This document shows, piece by piece, positions 17,700 to 25,318 of a DNA stretch of 59,023 nucleotides (its first letter is position 1; every line of letters begins with the position of its first letter). Location: positions 1-59,023 of the forward strand of contig JAEUJN010000042.1 in the NCBI GenBank assembly GCA_016794595.1, read 5' to 3'. The DNA comes from Kineosporiaceae bacterium. Lineage in GTDB: Bacteria > Actinomycetota > Actinomycetes > Actinomycetales > Kineosporiaceae. The notes beneath the pieces were generated by a model. The model saw only the letters and a list, made by a program, of their open reading frames with translations, ran no database searches and was not told where the DNA came from. The translations under genes and the position numbers were made by a program.

Positions 17700-20600
17700 C
17701 ACTCCTCCTCCAGCCCGTGGGTGGCGCTGAGGTCCGGGTCGAGTTCGGCGTCCTCGGTCTCGGGTGCGCGGCCGGTGGGCTGGCGGGCCGGGGGAGTGGC
17801 CGGCGGTAGCAGCTGCGCCAACCGGGTCAGTGGCACGGCGCAGTGGCCCTCGCTCACCTGGGTGACGTGCAACTGGCCACCCTGGCGGGCCAGGAAGCGG
17901 TCCCCGACCGTTCCGGTGTCGCGCCCGCGCCGGCGGTCGGCTCGGTAGAACACGTGCAGCTGCCGGGCCGGATCGGCGGCCAGCCAGTCGATCCAGGCCG
18001 CGACGTCGCCGGCGTAGGTGGTGTCGAAGGCCCACACCTGGCGCAGGCGCGAGAGCGTGGGGCGGCTCATCGCCGGGTCGGACCTGGTCGCCACGAACGG
18101 TTCCAGCACGTCGTAGGCCCGCGAGTGACCGGCCAGCACGAGTTCACCGAGCGCCGGCGGCGGCTGGGACTGAACCCGGCCCACCTCGGTCAGCACCTCG
18201 CCCACCAGGGATTCGAGGATTGCCGGATGACCCAGCGGGTTCCGGCGCCCCTGGCCGCGGCCGAAGACCACCTCGCCGCAGGGATTCGCCCAGTCCAGCA
18301 ACGGGACCACGAGCACCATCGGGCGGCCGGACGCGTCCACCACCGAACCCAGGCGGAACGGGGCGTCGGTGATGAACCCGGACGGCAGGGTCCTCGGCCG
18401 GCGGCAGCCACCGAGCAGACCGTGGGCGAACACCAGGACGTCGACGTCGCGCCGGCCGAGGGCCGCCCTGGGGCAGAACACCGCGACCGGGTGCGGCATC
18501 GCGGCCGAGGCGAAGGTCCACATCCGCCCGCCGAGGTGGTCGCTCAGTTGCGGCGTCGATGGCGGCGTCGATGCCCCGGTGGCCGGCCGGTACTCCCAGT
18601 GCCATTCCTCGGTGCGCAGCGGGTGGAAGCCGAACGCGGCGGCGTGGGTTCGCAGCCAGCCGTGAAACCAGGTGTGCCGCCACCGGCACCGGGCCCGCGG
18701 GCCGGAGTCGTTGGCGATCGCATTGCCCCGGGTGCGCTCCTGCCACAGGTCGATCGCGATGCCGCCCTGGTGGTTGCTGTACCCGGGGGCGGCGATCCGG
18801 CCACCGATGCCGTACCCACCGCTCGAGGTCGGACGCAACATGAGCTCGACCGCAGCCCTCGAGTGTGGTCCGTCGGCGAGCGCGGCCCGGGCGGCCCGGG
18901 ACTCGTTGTAGTACTTGGTCTCGAAATAGCCCAGCCACAGCCGCCGTTGGTGGTCGCTGCCCCGGTAGCCACTGGTCGCCGTGAGCCGGACAGTCCGCAG
19001 GGCATCGGGGTGCCCCGCAGCCCGTGCCGTGGCGAGGTCGGCGGTGGCGGCGGCCAGCATCCGGCCGGCAGCCGCCGCGGTCGCGCTCGCGGTGCGCACG
19101 CAGGTGGTGCTGCCCCGGGTCGTCGTGCACGTGCCGGGCACATCGGCCAGTTGGTCCTCGCGCAGGTCCGGCAGGGGATCACCCTTGGCGGCCCGACTGC
19201 GGGCGAGATGGGCCGCGAGCACCCTGGCCCGGAAGTCCTCCTGCTCGGGGGTGCCACTCCACCGGGCCGGCTCGTCCTCGGCCCAGGACGCCGGGTCCGG
19301 CCCGGCCAGGGGCGCCTCGGTCGGTTCGGATCCCCGTGGACGCACCACGAGTTGGCCGGGTGGCACCCGGCCGGTGTGGTCGAGTACCCGCACTCCGTCG
19401 GCACCGGATCCGGACACCGCGGCGTACCAGCCGGACCGGGCGTCGACAGCGTTGGTGTACCGGCGGGTGAGCCCGGCCTCGGTCAGCCTCAGCTGTCGCC
19501 CGGGGTCGTCGCGGCGGCCGAGAACGACCTGCAGCACGACGTCGCCGGCCTCCAGCTCGACCTGGGGGCGCTCCCCGGGCCGGGCCAGGACCTGCACGGA
19601 GCCGGTGAGCCGGGAGGCGACCCGACCCCTCGGGTGGTGCAGCAGTTCGCGGAAGGCGATCCCGGGGGCGGGCAGGGGCGCAGGGGCCGGCTCCGGGCAC
19701 ATGTCCGGGCACATTTCCCGACACGTCCCGGGGCACGTCTCGGGGCACGTCTCTGCGTTCATCTCCGGGTTCATCTCTGTGCTCATCTCTGGGCCCTCCG
19801 TGGGGGTTCGGGTGCCGGCGGCGGCCGTCAGCAGGGCGGGCAGGTTCAGGTTTCCGGCACCCAGTCGGGACGCCGTCCCGGCGGTCGTCACCGGTTCGGC
19901 AGTGGTCTGCACCAGCCGCCGGATCGTGCGTGCGTCCAGCGCGCCGCCGGTGACCTCGAGGCACAGGGCAACGGCACCGGTCACGTGCGGGGCGGCCATG
20001 CTGGTGCCGGTCTTGAGCGACAGCAGGCCGGGACTGCGGGCCGCCCCCGCGGGGGCGGAGCGGGCCGCGCGGACGGCGACGCCGGGGGCGCCGACGTCCG
20101 GCTTGCGCCGCCCGTCCCGGGTCGGCCCCTGGCTGCTGGTCCGTGACGGGGGACGCGCGGCGGACCGGGCGTCGTAGGCGCCGGTGACCAGCGGGAGGCG
20201 GCCGTTGGCGATGGTCCCGGTCGTCCGGTCGGAGGCCGCGTCATCCGGACTGAAGCGCATCTGGCACCGGCCGCAGGACTCGTCCCGCTCCACCCAGGCA
20301 TCGAAGCGTCCCTCGGTGATCCGGCGGCCCTCGAGCAGCACCTGCCAGGTCCCGGCCGGGGCCGTGGGGGCGAGGAACGCATCGATGTGGTGATCGCCGT
20401 TGTTGGGGTCGTGGGCGCGGTGGTAGACGTGTCCCACGGTGCGTCCCCCGGCGCGGACCGCCCGGTCCTCGCCCAGCCGAACCCATTGCGGTGCAGCATC
20501 TCTCGAGGCGCCCGGGGGTGTCAGGGCGACCGCCAGCTCGTCCTCGCCGGGGTACCAGATCTCCAGTTCGTTGGCTGTGCTGTCGGCCGGGTCGGTGACC

Positions 20601-21541
20601 AGGTGCAGGGTGCGCCGCCCACCGCCGGCGATGGTCCCGCCGGCGTGGGCGCGCGCCTGGTGATAGTTGCCGCCACTCTGGGCGATGAAGCGGCCCGGCG
20701 CCGCCGAGATCAGTTCGTCCAGTGCCAGTTCGGTCAGCGTCGTGCCGTCGTGCGGGCCGCCGTGCCGCCCCATGCTGAGATTGATCACCCAGGGACGGCG
20801 ACCCGCCGTGCGGGCGATGAAGTCCACCGCCTCCAGCAGGCGCACCGAGTCGCCCATGGTCGACAGGCCACCCGTTCCGCGGTCGGCCAGGTGCACGAAC
20901 ACCAGCTCGGCACCCGGCGCGACGCCGCCCTCGCCCACGGCGCCACGGCCGGCAGCGATGTCGGCCACATGGGTGCCGTGCGCACCTGATCCGCGATCGG
21001 CGTCCGCGGGGTGATACCCCAACGTGGCGAACGGGTTCGGCGTGCGCAGGGCGGCGTCGATCCGGGCCCGCGAGTGGACGACGCCGTATCCGTAAGGGCG
21101 GGGAGAGCGCCCTCGATCGGATCGGGGCGGCGCGCTGCGCTGGTCCCACAGGGCGATCACCCGGGTGCTGCCGTCGGCGTGGCGCAGGTTGGGGTGATCG
21201 ACGTCGAACCCCCAGTCGACCACGCCGATCACCACCCCGGCTCCGGTGGGCCGCACGCCGGGCGGTCGCCGGGGAGGGGCCGGCTCACCCCGCCCGACGT
21301 GCGGGATCGGGGAGTCCACCTCGGGACCGAGTCGCCGGGCGGCCTTGAGACTGGCCACATCGGGGTGGGACCAGACCCGGCGGACCGCTCCGACGCGCAA
21401 CCGGCAGGTGGCGATCCGGGCGAACCGGGCCACGATCCGGACGCCGGGCACCACCACGCGAGGGTGCCGGAGCCGGATGATCGCCTCGATCACCCGGTCC
21501 GCAGCCTCCTCGCGCAGCAGGTGCTGCAGCGCCGGATCCAT
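17699..21541 (-). CDS. Triple-domain protein: subtilisin (S8) + VanY-like M15 peptidase + alpha/beta-hydrolase-like domain
   Basis: 1280 aa. Residues about 100-570 are an S8 protease with the full triad: Asp-109 (GVVDWGFDVDHPN), His-188 (GAHGTHVADIAAG) and Ser-514 (TGTSMAAPHVTGAV). Residues about 583-618 are a Met/Cys/Pro linker of four-residue units (EMCPDMCPEP). Residues about 850-990 resemble M15 D,D-carboxypeptidases: SGYRGSDHQRRLW, PGYSNHQGGIAIDLW (His and Asp zinc ligands) and EEWHWEYRP (third ligand). From about 1030 comes an alpha/beta-hydrolase-like end with VFAHGLLGG and LVLAGHSRAYD, whose nucleophile elbow has Ala instead of the last Gly. There is no signal peptide. It follows the BIG2 gene by 13 bp and is coupled to the amine oxidase. 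I know of no characterised protein with this order. Confidence 0.85.
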   Translation of the reverse strand: MDPALQHLLREEAADRVIEAIIRLRHPRVVVPGVRIVARFARIATCRLRVGAVRRVWSHPDVASLKAARRLGPEVDSPIPHVGRGEPAPPRRPPGVRPTGAGVVIGVVDWGFDVDHPNLRHADGSTRVIALWDQRSAPPRSDRGRSPRPYGYGVVHSRARIDAALRTPNPFATLGYHPADADRGSGAHGTHVADIAAGRGAVGEGGVAPGAELVFVHLADRGTGGLSTMGDSVRLLEAVDFIARTAGRRPWVINLSMGRHGGPHDGTTLTELALDELISAAPGRFIAQSGGNYHQARAHAGGTIAGGGRRTLHLVTDPADSTANELEIWYPGEDELAVALTPPGASRDAAPQWVRLGEDRAVRAGGRTVGHVYHRAHDPNNGDHHIDAFLAPTAPAGTWQVLLEGRRITEGRFDAWVERDESCGRCQMRFSPDDAASDRTTGTIANGRLPLVTGAYDARSAARPPSRTSSQGPTRDGRRKPDVGAPGVAVRAARSAPAGAARSPGLLSLKTGTSMAAPHVTGAVALCLEVTGGALDARTIRRLVQTTAEPVTTAGTASRLGAGNLNLPALLTAAAGTRTPTEGPEMSTEMNPEMNAETCPETCPGTCREMCPDMCPEPAPAPLPAPGIAFRELLHHPRGRVASRLTGSVQVLARPGERPQVELEAGDVVLQVVLGRRDDPGRQLRLTEAGLTRRYTNAVDARSGWYAAVSGSGADGVRVLDHTGRVPPGQLVVRPRGSEPTEAPLAGPDPASWAEDEPARWSGTPEQEDFRARVLAAHLARSRAAKGDPLPDLREDQLADVPGTCTTTRGSTTCVRTASATAAAAGRMLAAATADLATARAAGHPDALRTVRLTATSGYRGSDHQRRLWLGYFETKYYNESRAARAALADGPHSRAAVELMLRPTSSGGYGIGGRIAAPGYSNHQGGIAIDLWQERTRGNAIANDSGPRARCRWRHTWFHGWLRTHAAAFGFHPLRTEEWHWEYRPATGASTPPSTPQLSDHLGGRMWTFASAAMPHPVAVFCPRAALGRRDVDVLVFAHGLLGGCRRPRTLPSGFITDAPFRLGSVVDASGRPMVLVVPLLDWANPCGEVVFGRGQGRRNPLGHPAILESLVGEVLTEVGRVQSQPPPALGELVLAGHSRAYDVLEPFVATRSDPAMSRPTLSRLRQVWAFDTTYAGDVAAWIDWLAADPARQLHVFYRADRRRGRDTGTVGDRFLARQGGQLHVTQVSEGHCAVPLTRLAQLLPPATPPARQPTGRAPETEDAELDPDLSATHGLEEE
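19697..19792 (-). repeat. 12-bp in-frame repeat encoding a Met/Cys/Pro linker
   Basis: About eight degenerate 12-bp units, for example GAAATGTGCCCG on the coding strand. They encode E-[M/T]-[C/N/S]-[P/A/T] repeats between the subtilisin and M15 parts. Six cysteines fall at four-residue spacing. Possible metal or disulfide linker, inferred only from composition. Confidence 0.75.
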
Positions 21542-21554
21542 GGTGTCCGACCGG

Positions 21555-22340
21555 CTACTTCGACACGACGGTGCCGGAGACCTGCAAGCCGATCCGGCGG
21601 ACGACCTCGCCCGCGGTCGCGCTGATCACCGTGAACCCCGCCCCCACCGCCGTGACCACCCCGGTGGCATCGACGGTGGCGACGCTGGTGTCGCTGGAGG
21701 CCCAGGTGATGGTGGCCGTGGACGGACGTCCCGAGGCGTCGGTGACATCGGCGACGAACAACTGCCGCGTTCCGCTGGACATCTGGCCCGGGCCCACCAC
21801 GTCGATGGTGCGCACGGACGAGCCACGGTTGCGCTGGTCGCCGACCAGCGCCAGTCCCAGCGCACCCACCCCGCCCAGGAACGCCGGGTGCCGGACGACG
21901 CCCTCCACCCCGGGGTAGCGACGTCCGGGGCTGAGCAACAACAGGGGCGAGGCCTGCAGGCCGGCCCGCACGAAGCTGTTGTCCGGGGTGCCGAACGCGC
22001 GGAAGGCCTCGCCGATCAGCAGGGTGGCCACGGTGGCCAGGTTGGACCGGTCGAGCTTGCGATTGCCGGCGGCCACCACCGATCGCAGGTCGTCCTGTTG
22101 CACCTTGGTCTGCAGGTCGATCTGCTTGACGGCGCTGACCACCGCACGCGGGCTGCTCGGGGTGGGCATGGGCCGGCGGGCCGCCACTCGGCGCTGCTGC
22201 GCCCGCTGCCGGGCAGCCTGCACCTGACTGCGCCGGCGACGGCGGGCCTCGGCGTCGTCGTAATCCTCGGCATCGTCGAACAGTTCGGCGTCGTCGTAGT
22301 CCTCGACCTCGTCGAGGTCGTCCAGGAATCCGTTGCTCAT
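21555..22340 (-). CDS. Protein with acidic N-terminus and C-terminal bacterial Ig-like (BIG2) domain
   Basis: 261 aa from the ATG at 22340 (MSNGFLDDLDEVEDYDDAEL). The first 35 residues are very acidic (DDAELFDDAEDYDDAEA), followed by an Arg/Gln-rich helix that could form a coiled coil. The middle has a leucine-rich stretch around ASPLLLLSPGRRYPGVEG. The last 80 residues read as a BIG2 fold (LFVADVTDASGRPSTATITW, then SSDTSVATVDATGVVTAVGA). BIG2 domains are usually on cell-surface or phage-tail proteins, but no signal peptide is present here. The ATG overlaps the stop of the 137-aa gene (ATGA), and the stop is 13 bp before the triple hydrolase start. It is a structural or adhesive candidate in the cluster; function unknown. 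Confidence 0.7.
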   Translation of the reverse strand: MSNGFLDDLDEVEDYDDAELFDDAEDYDDAEARRRRRSQVQAARQRAQQRRVAARRPMPTPSSPRAVVSAVKQIDLQTKVQQDDLRSVVAAGNRKLDRSNLATVATLLIGEAFRAFGTPDNSFVRAGLQASPLLLLSPGRRYPGVEGVVRHPAFLGGVGALGLALVGDQRNRGSSVRTIDVVGPGQMSSGTRQLFVADVTDASGRPSTATITWASSDTSVATVDATGVVTAVGAGFTVISATAGEVVRRIGLQVSGTVVSK

Positions 22341-22750
22341 GAGTGGTCTTCTCCTTCGACGGGATGGGGTGAATCGGGTGAGTCGGGTGAGTCGGTGGTG
22401 CGTCGCACGGCCGGCGCGACGTACTCGACGTACAGCTCCGGATCCGGCGGGACCCAGCCGGCCGATCCCTGCCCGCCGCAACTGCGGCAGAGCCGGTCCT
22501 CGCCCCAGCACTCGCAGGCCCCCAGGGCAGCGGCCAGCAGCATCGACCGATCGATCAGGACCTGTTGGGGTTCAGCCGGTTCCGGATCTGCGACGGTCGG
22601 CGAGGGGATGACGGTCCCGGTTCCGGCGGGGGTGGCCAGCCGCTCGAGCAACTCACCGAGCACTCGCTCGGCAAAGCCCATCGGATCGGGCAGCACCCGG
22701 ATCAGCAGGTCCTCGACTGCCGCCAGCTCGGCGGCGGACTCGGTGGTCAT
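22337..22750 (-). CDS. Hypothetical protein with Cys cluster
   Basis: 137 aa from the ATG at 22750 (MTTESAAELAAVEDLLIRVL). The N-terminal half is helical and acidic. The centre has CECWGEDRLCRSCGGQG, a DnaJ-like zinc-binding pattern (C-x-C, C-x2-C). The tail is Pro/Asp/Ser-rich (TTDSPDSPDSPHPVEG). I do not recognise a family. Both ends overlap neighbours by ATGA, upstream with the 296-aa glycine-zipper gene and downstream with the BIG2 gene, so its output is tied to theirs. A much longer open frame extends upstream but overlaps the neighbouring gene completely and is a shadow. Confidence 0.65.
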   Translation of the reverse strand: MTTESAAELAAVEDLLIRVLPDPMGFAERVLGELLERLATPAGTGTVIPSPTVADPEPAEPQQVLIDRSMLLAAALGACECWGEDRLCRSCGGQGSAGWVPPDPELYVEYVAPAVRRTTDSPDSPDSPHPVEGEDHS

Positions 22751-23637
22751 GACGAGAGCTCCTCGTTGTCGGCATCGAGCAGGGCGGTGTAGAGCGAGCG
22801 GGGGTTCGCGGACCCCAGGTCGTCCGGCGGCCAGCCGGCCTCCAGGTGGCTGCCCTCCAGATAGCCGCCCTCGGCATCGGCGGCCCAGCCCCCCGGGTGG
22901 GCCAGCTCGTCCGCGTCCGCGGCGGCCTGGCCGAAGACCTGGCTGAGCATGTTCATCACCGAGGTCACCGGCACCCCGCCCACCTGCCGGGATCCGTTGC
23001 CTCCCAGAGCAAGCGCGAGCAGTGCTTTCAGCACGTCGGGCTGCTGGGTGAGCACGAGTCCCTGGGCCGCGGCCGCCGAGCCACCCGCCACCGGAGTGGC
23101 AGCGGGCGAGGCCGTGGCCGTGGTGATCGGAGCGGCCGGGCGAGGTGCACCCTGCCGGGTGAGGGCACCGGCGGCCAGGCTGCCGAGCCGGGTCCCGAGG
23201 GCGGTGCCGACCGGGCCGCCGATGACCGTGCCCAGGGCGCCCGTCGCGGTCGGCAGCGCCGTCCGGGCGATCTGGGACACGGCCGGGTTGGCCAGGACCT
23301 GACCCGCTCCACCGCCGATCTGGCGCAGCGCCTTGGCGATGTTGAACGCCTCGGCCGCGCTGACCGACCCGAGCACCGCCTCCATGGCGTCGTCGTAGTC
23401 CTGGGCGTCGAGACCGCCGGCCAGCTCGGGGTGGATCACCTCCTGCAGGACGCCGCCGAGCCCGGGCCATCCCTCGCTGTCGCCCCAACTCAGCGCCGAG
23501 TCCTCCAGTGCGTTCTCGGACCACGGCTCCTCGGACCACGGTTCCTCGGACCACGGTTCCTCGAGTCCCAGCTCCTCGGACCACAGCTGCTCGGGCCACA
23601 GTTCCTCGAGTCCCAGCCCCTCGGACCATCGATCCAC
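22747..23637 (-). CDS. Acidic-repeat/glycine-zipper protein
   Basis: 296 aa from the GTG at 23637, chosen because a perfect GGAGGTGA ribosome site lies eight bases upstream; ATGs at 23682 and 23790 are alternatives. Residues 1-42 are pentapeptide repeats dominated by WSEEP, LGLEE and LWPEQ. A helical segment around VLGSVSAAEAFNIAKALRQI follows, then a small-residue zipper (ATGALGTVIGGPVGTALGTR, LGSLAAGALTR) of the kind that inserts in or packs against membranes. The layout of acidic repeats, then helix, then glycine zipper resembles proteins I recall next to hydrolase clusters in other bacteria, which I cannot check here. It is the first gene of the six-gene run, coupled to the next by ATGA. 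There is no signal peptide. Confidence 0.7.
   Translation of the reverse strand: MDRWSEGLGLEELWPEQLWSEELGLEEPWSEEPWSEEPWSENALEDSALSWGDSEGWPGLGGVLQEVIHPELAGGLDAQDYDDAMEAVLGSVSAAEAFNIAKALRQIGGGAGQVLANPAVSQIARTALPTATGALGTVIGGPVGTALGTRLGSLAAGALTRQGAPRPAAPITTATASPAATPVAGGSAAAAQGLVLTQQPDVLKALLALALGGNGSRQVGGVPVTSVMNMLSQVFGQAAADADELAHPGGWAADAEGGYLEGSHLEAGWPPDDLGSANPRSLYTALLDADNEELSS
23515..23634 (-). repeat. 15-bp in-frame tandem repeat (pentapeptide WSEEP/LGLEE)
   Basis: Eight 15-bp units at the 5' end of the acidic-repeat gene. Two adjacent copies (CGAGGAACCGTGGTC on the coding strand) are exact and others diverge. The exact copies suggest recent expansion. The unit length keeps the frame. Confidence 0.85.
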
Positions 23638-23684
23638 GCCCCTCACCTCCACGCACGCTTGCGGGCACGTTCGCTCACCCATCA

Positions 23685-23782
23685 GGCGTTCCCGGGCGTT
23701 CCGGGCCGGGGCGTGCGGGTCCAGGTGGGTCCCTGCCGGTCTCTGCCGTTCCCCACCGGGACAGGGTGTTCCGCGGCGTTCC
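23685..23782. promoter_or_regulatory. Direct repeats upstream of the multi-hydrolase operon
   Basis: GGCGTTCC occurs exactly at 23685-23692, 23695-23702 and 23775-23782, with variants at 23745-23752 (gccgttcc) and 23765-23772 (ggtgttcc). Two pairs are spaced exactly 10 bp, one helical turn. This suggests an array of activator or repressor half-sites for the operon starting at 23637. The 23638-23913 gap holds no gene I can support. Confidence 0.45.
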
Positions 23783-23880
23783 GCCTTCACAGGTCCCGAC
23801 GGATGGGTCCGCGCCGGTGACGACGAGCGGCAGTGGTGGCCGTGTCGGTGTCGGTGGCGGGGTGCGGCGGCGGTGACCCG

Positions 23881-23934
23881 GTGAGGTCAGTGCTGGTCGG
23901 TGAGGCGGTGAGGTCAGCGCTGATCGGTGAGGCG
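23881..23934. repeat. 27-bp tandem duplication over the end of a small ORF
   Basis: Copies 23881-23907 and 23908-23934 differ at two positions. The second copy covers the last codons and stop of the 53-codon ORF (minus strand), so the first copy is a spare ORF end, including a stop, immediately after the gene. Confidence 0.8.
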
Positions 23935-24075
23935 GCGGGCTGCGTCGGCCGGCAACCGGACGCCGCGCAACCCGGTCGGCTCGCCGTCGTGGGCCCCGGT
24001 CCGGCTCAGCTCCATCGGGGTGGACCACCGGCGGACGCCGTCGACCTCGATCAGCTCGCCGGTCGCGAGGGTCAT
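23914..24075 (-). CDS. Small protein coupled to the diaminopropionate ammonia-lyase-like gene
   Basis: 53 aa, starting MTLATGELIEVDGVRRWSTP and ending ADAARRLTDQR. Its ATG overlaps the stop of the upstream lyase gene by four bases (ATGA), a strong sign of real translation. It has balanced composition with a beta-rich first half and a short helix at the end. I do not recognise it. It may be a partner or regulator of the lyase. A 27-bp duplication repeats its 3' end just downstream. Confidence 0.55.
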   Translation of the reverse strand: MTLATGELIEVDGVRRWSTPMELSRTGAHDGEPTGLRGVRLPADAARRLTDQR

Positions 24076-25226
24076 CGATGCCTCCCCTCGGTGCTCAGCA
24101 GCACGATCACGCCGTCATCCAGGGACCGGGCGCGCCGTGGGGTCAAGCCGGACCGTCGGGCGGCGGACGCCGACCCGTCCAGCGCCGCCCGGACCCCGGC
24201 GAGCGCCGAGGCGCCGCTCGGCCCCGAGGAGATGCCCGCGGCGGCAAGGTCGCTCACCGCGCGGCGTGCCTCGCCGTCCGTCACCGCGACAGCGGCGTCC
24301 AGCCCGCCGGCCAGGACCGGCCAGGCCAGGGCGGACACCGTCCCGCAGTTCAGCCCGGCCATGATCGTCTCGGCGGTGGGGACGCTCACCGAGTGCCCTG
24401 CCTGCAGGCTGGCCAGCACGCACGCTGCCGTGTCGGGTTCGACCGACAGCACGATCGGGCGTCGGGCAGGGTCCCGGTCCGCGCTGCGATGGTGGGCGAC
24501 CACGGTCTGGGCGAGCGATCCGACCCCCACCGGGACCGCGATCAGGTCGCAGCCCCCGGCGCCGGCCGCGTCCAGCTGGTCGTCGATCTCGGTCAGCAGG
24601 GTCGAGTACCCCTGCACGATCCAGGCCGGGACCCGGTCGTAGCCGGGCCAGGCGGTGTCCTGGATCAGCAGCCCGTCGGGGGTCCGGTCGGCCACGGTGC
24701 GGGCCCGGTCGACGGCCTCGTCGTAGGAGCCCGCGACCACGCTGACCGTGGCGCCCTCGGCGGCGATCCGCTCCACGGCATCCGGGGCGACCACGTCCGG
24801 CACGACAATGTGCGCCGCCGCCCCCACCAGGCGGGCCATCCGCGCAACGGCCCGGCCGTGGTTGCCGTCGGTGGCCGTGACCAGGGTGGCCGGACGATCG
24901 GCCACCAGCTGGTGCAGGTCCGCGAGCCCGGTCCCGCCCGGGGGAGCCTGCTCCCGTTCGATCAGGGCACGGGCGGCCGCCCAGGAGGCGCCGAGGATCT
25001 TGAACGCGCCCAGGTCGAATCGCTGGGACTCGTCCTTGACGAACACCCGGCCGACGCCCAGCTCGGCCGCGAACTCGGCGCGCTCGAGCAACGGGGTGGG
25101 GCGGTAGCCGGGCAGCTCCCGGTGGAAGCGAGCGGCGTCCCGGTGGGGATCGAGGGCCGAACAGGACCAGTCGCGGGCGGCGGGTCGGGTGAACCAGGTG
25201 GGGTCGGGGTTCTCGGCTGGGCTCAC
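24072..25226 (-). CDS. PLP-dependent lyase, diaminopropionate ammonia-lyase-like
   Basis: 384 aa from a GTG at 25226 (VSPAENPDPTWFTRP). It is a fold-type II PLP enzyme. The PLP lysine is in RFDLGAFKILGASWAAA, the phosphate-cradle motif is TATDGNHGRAVARMARLVGA, and the gene also has YDEAVDRARTVAD and SVEPDTAACVLASLQAGHSV. The DLGAFKILG form of the lysine motif is typical of 2,3-diaminopropionate ammonia-lyase (product pyruvate plus two ammonia), distinguishing it from threonine dehydratases with SFKPRGA. An upstream in-frame stretch is proline-rich and not coding. It is coupled to a 53-codon ORF and divergent from the SOS-controlled HNH gene. Known examples use diaminopropionate from antibiotics or toxins; the source here is unknown. 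Confidence 0.85.
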   Translation of the reverse strand: MSPAENPDPTWFTRPAARDWSCSALDPHRDAARFHRELPGYRPTPLLERAEFAAELGVGRVFVKDESQRFDLGAFKILGASWAAARALIEREQAPPGGTGLADLHQLVADRPATLVTATDGNHGRAVARMARLVGAAAHIVVPDVVAPDAVERIAAEGATVSVVAGSYDEAVDRARTVADRTPDGLLIQDTAWPGYDRVPAWIVQGYSTLLTEIDDQLDAAGAGGCDLIAVPVGVGSLAQTVVAHHRSADRDPARRPIVLSVEPDTAACVLASLQAGHSVSVPTAETIMAGLNCGTVSALAWPVLAGGLDAAVAVTDGEARRAVSDLAAAGISSGPSGASALAGVRAALDGSASAARRSGLTPRRARSLDDGVIVLLSTEGRHR

Positions 25227-25283
25227 CGCATCACTCTGGCGGGCCGGAGTCGACGGGTCCAGCAGGGGCCGCTTGCCCAGGGC

Positions 25284-25312
25284 TTGTGATCGAACATCTG
25301 TTCGACTACAGT
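25284..25312 (+). promoter_or_regulatory. Leaderless promoter with LexA (SOS) box
   Basis: The candidate -35 is TTGTGA (25284-25289), with a 17-bp spacer and a -10 of TACAGT (25307-25312). The ATG at 25319 lies at the expected +1. CGAACATCTGTTCG (25291-25304) is an exact match to the actinobacterial CGAAC-N4-GTTCG LexA site and sits inside the spacer, so LexA would block RNA polymerase. Confidence 0.85.
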
Positions 25313-25318
25313 GAAGAC

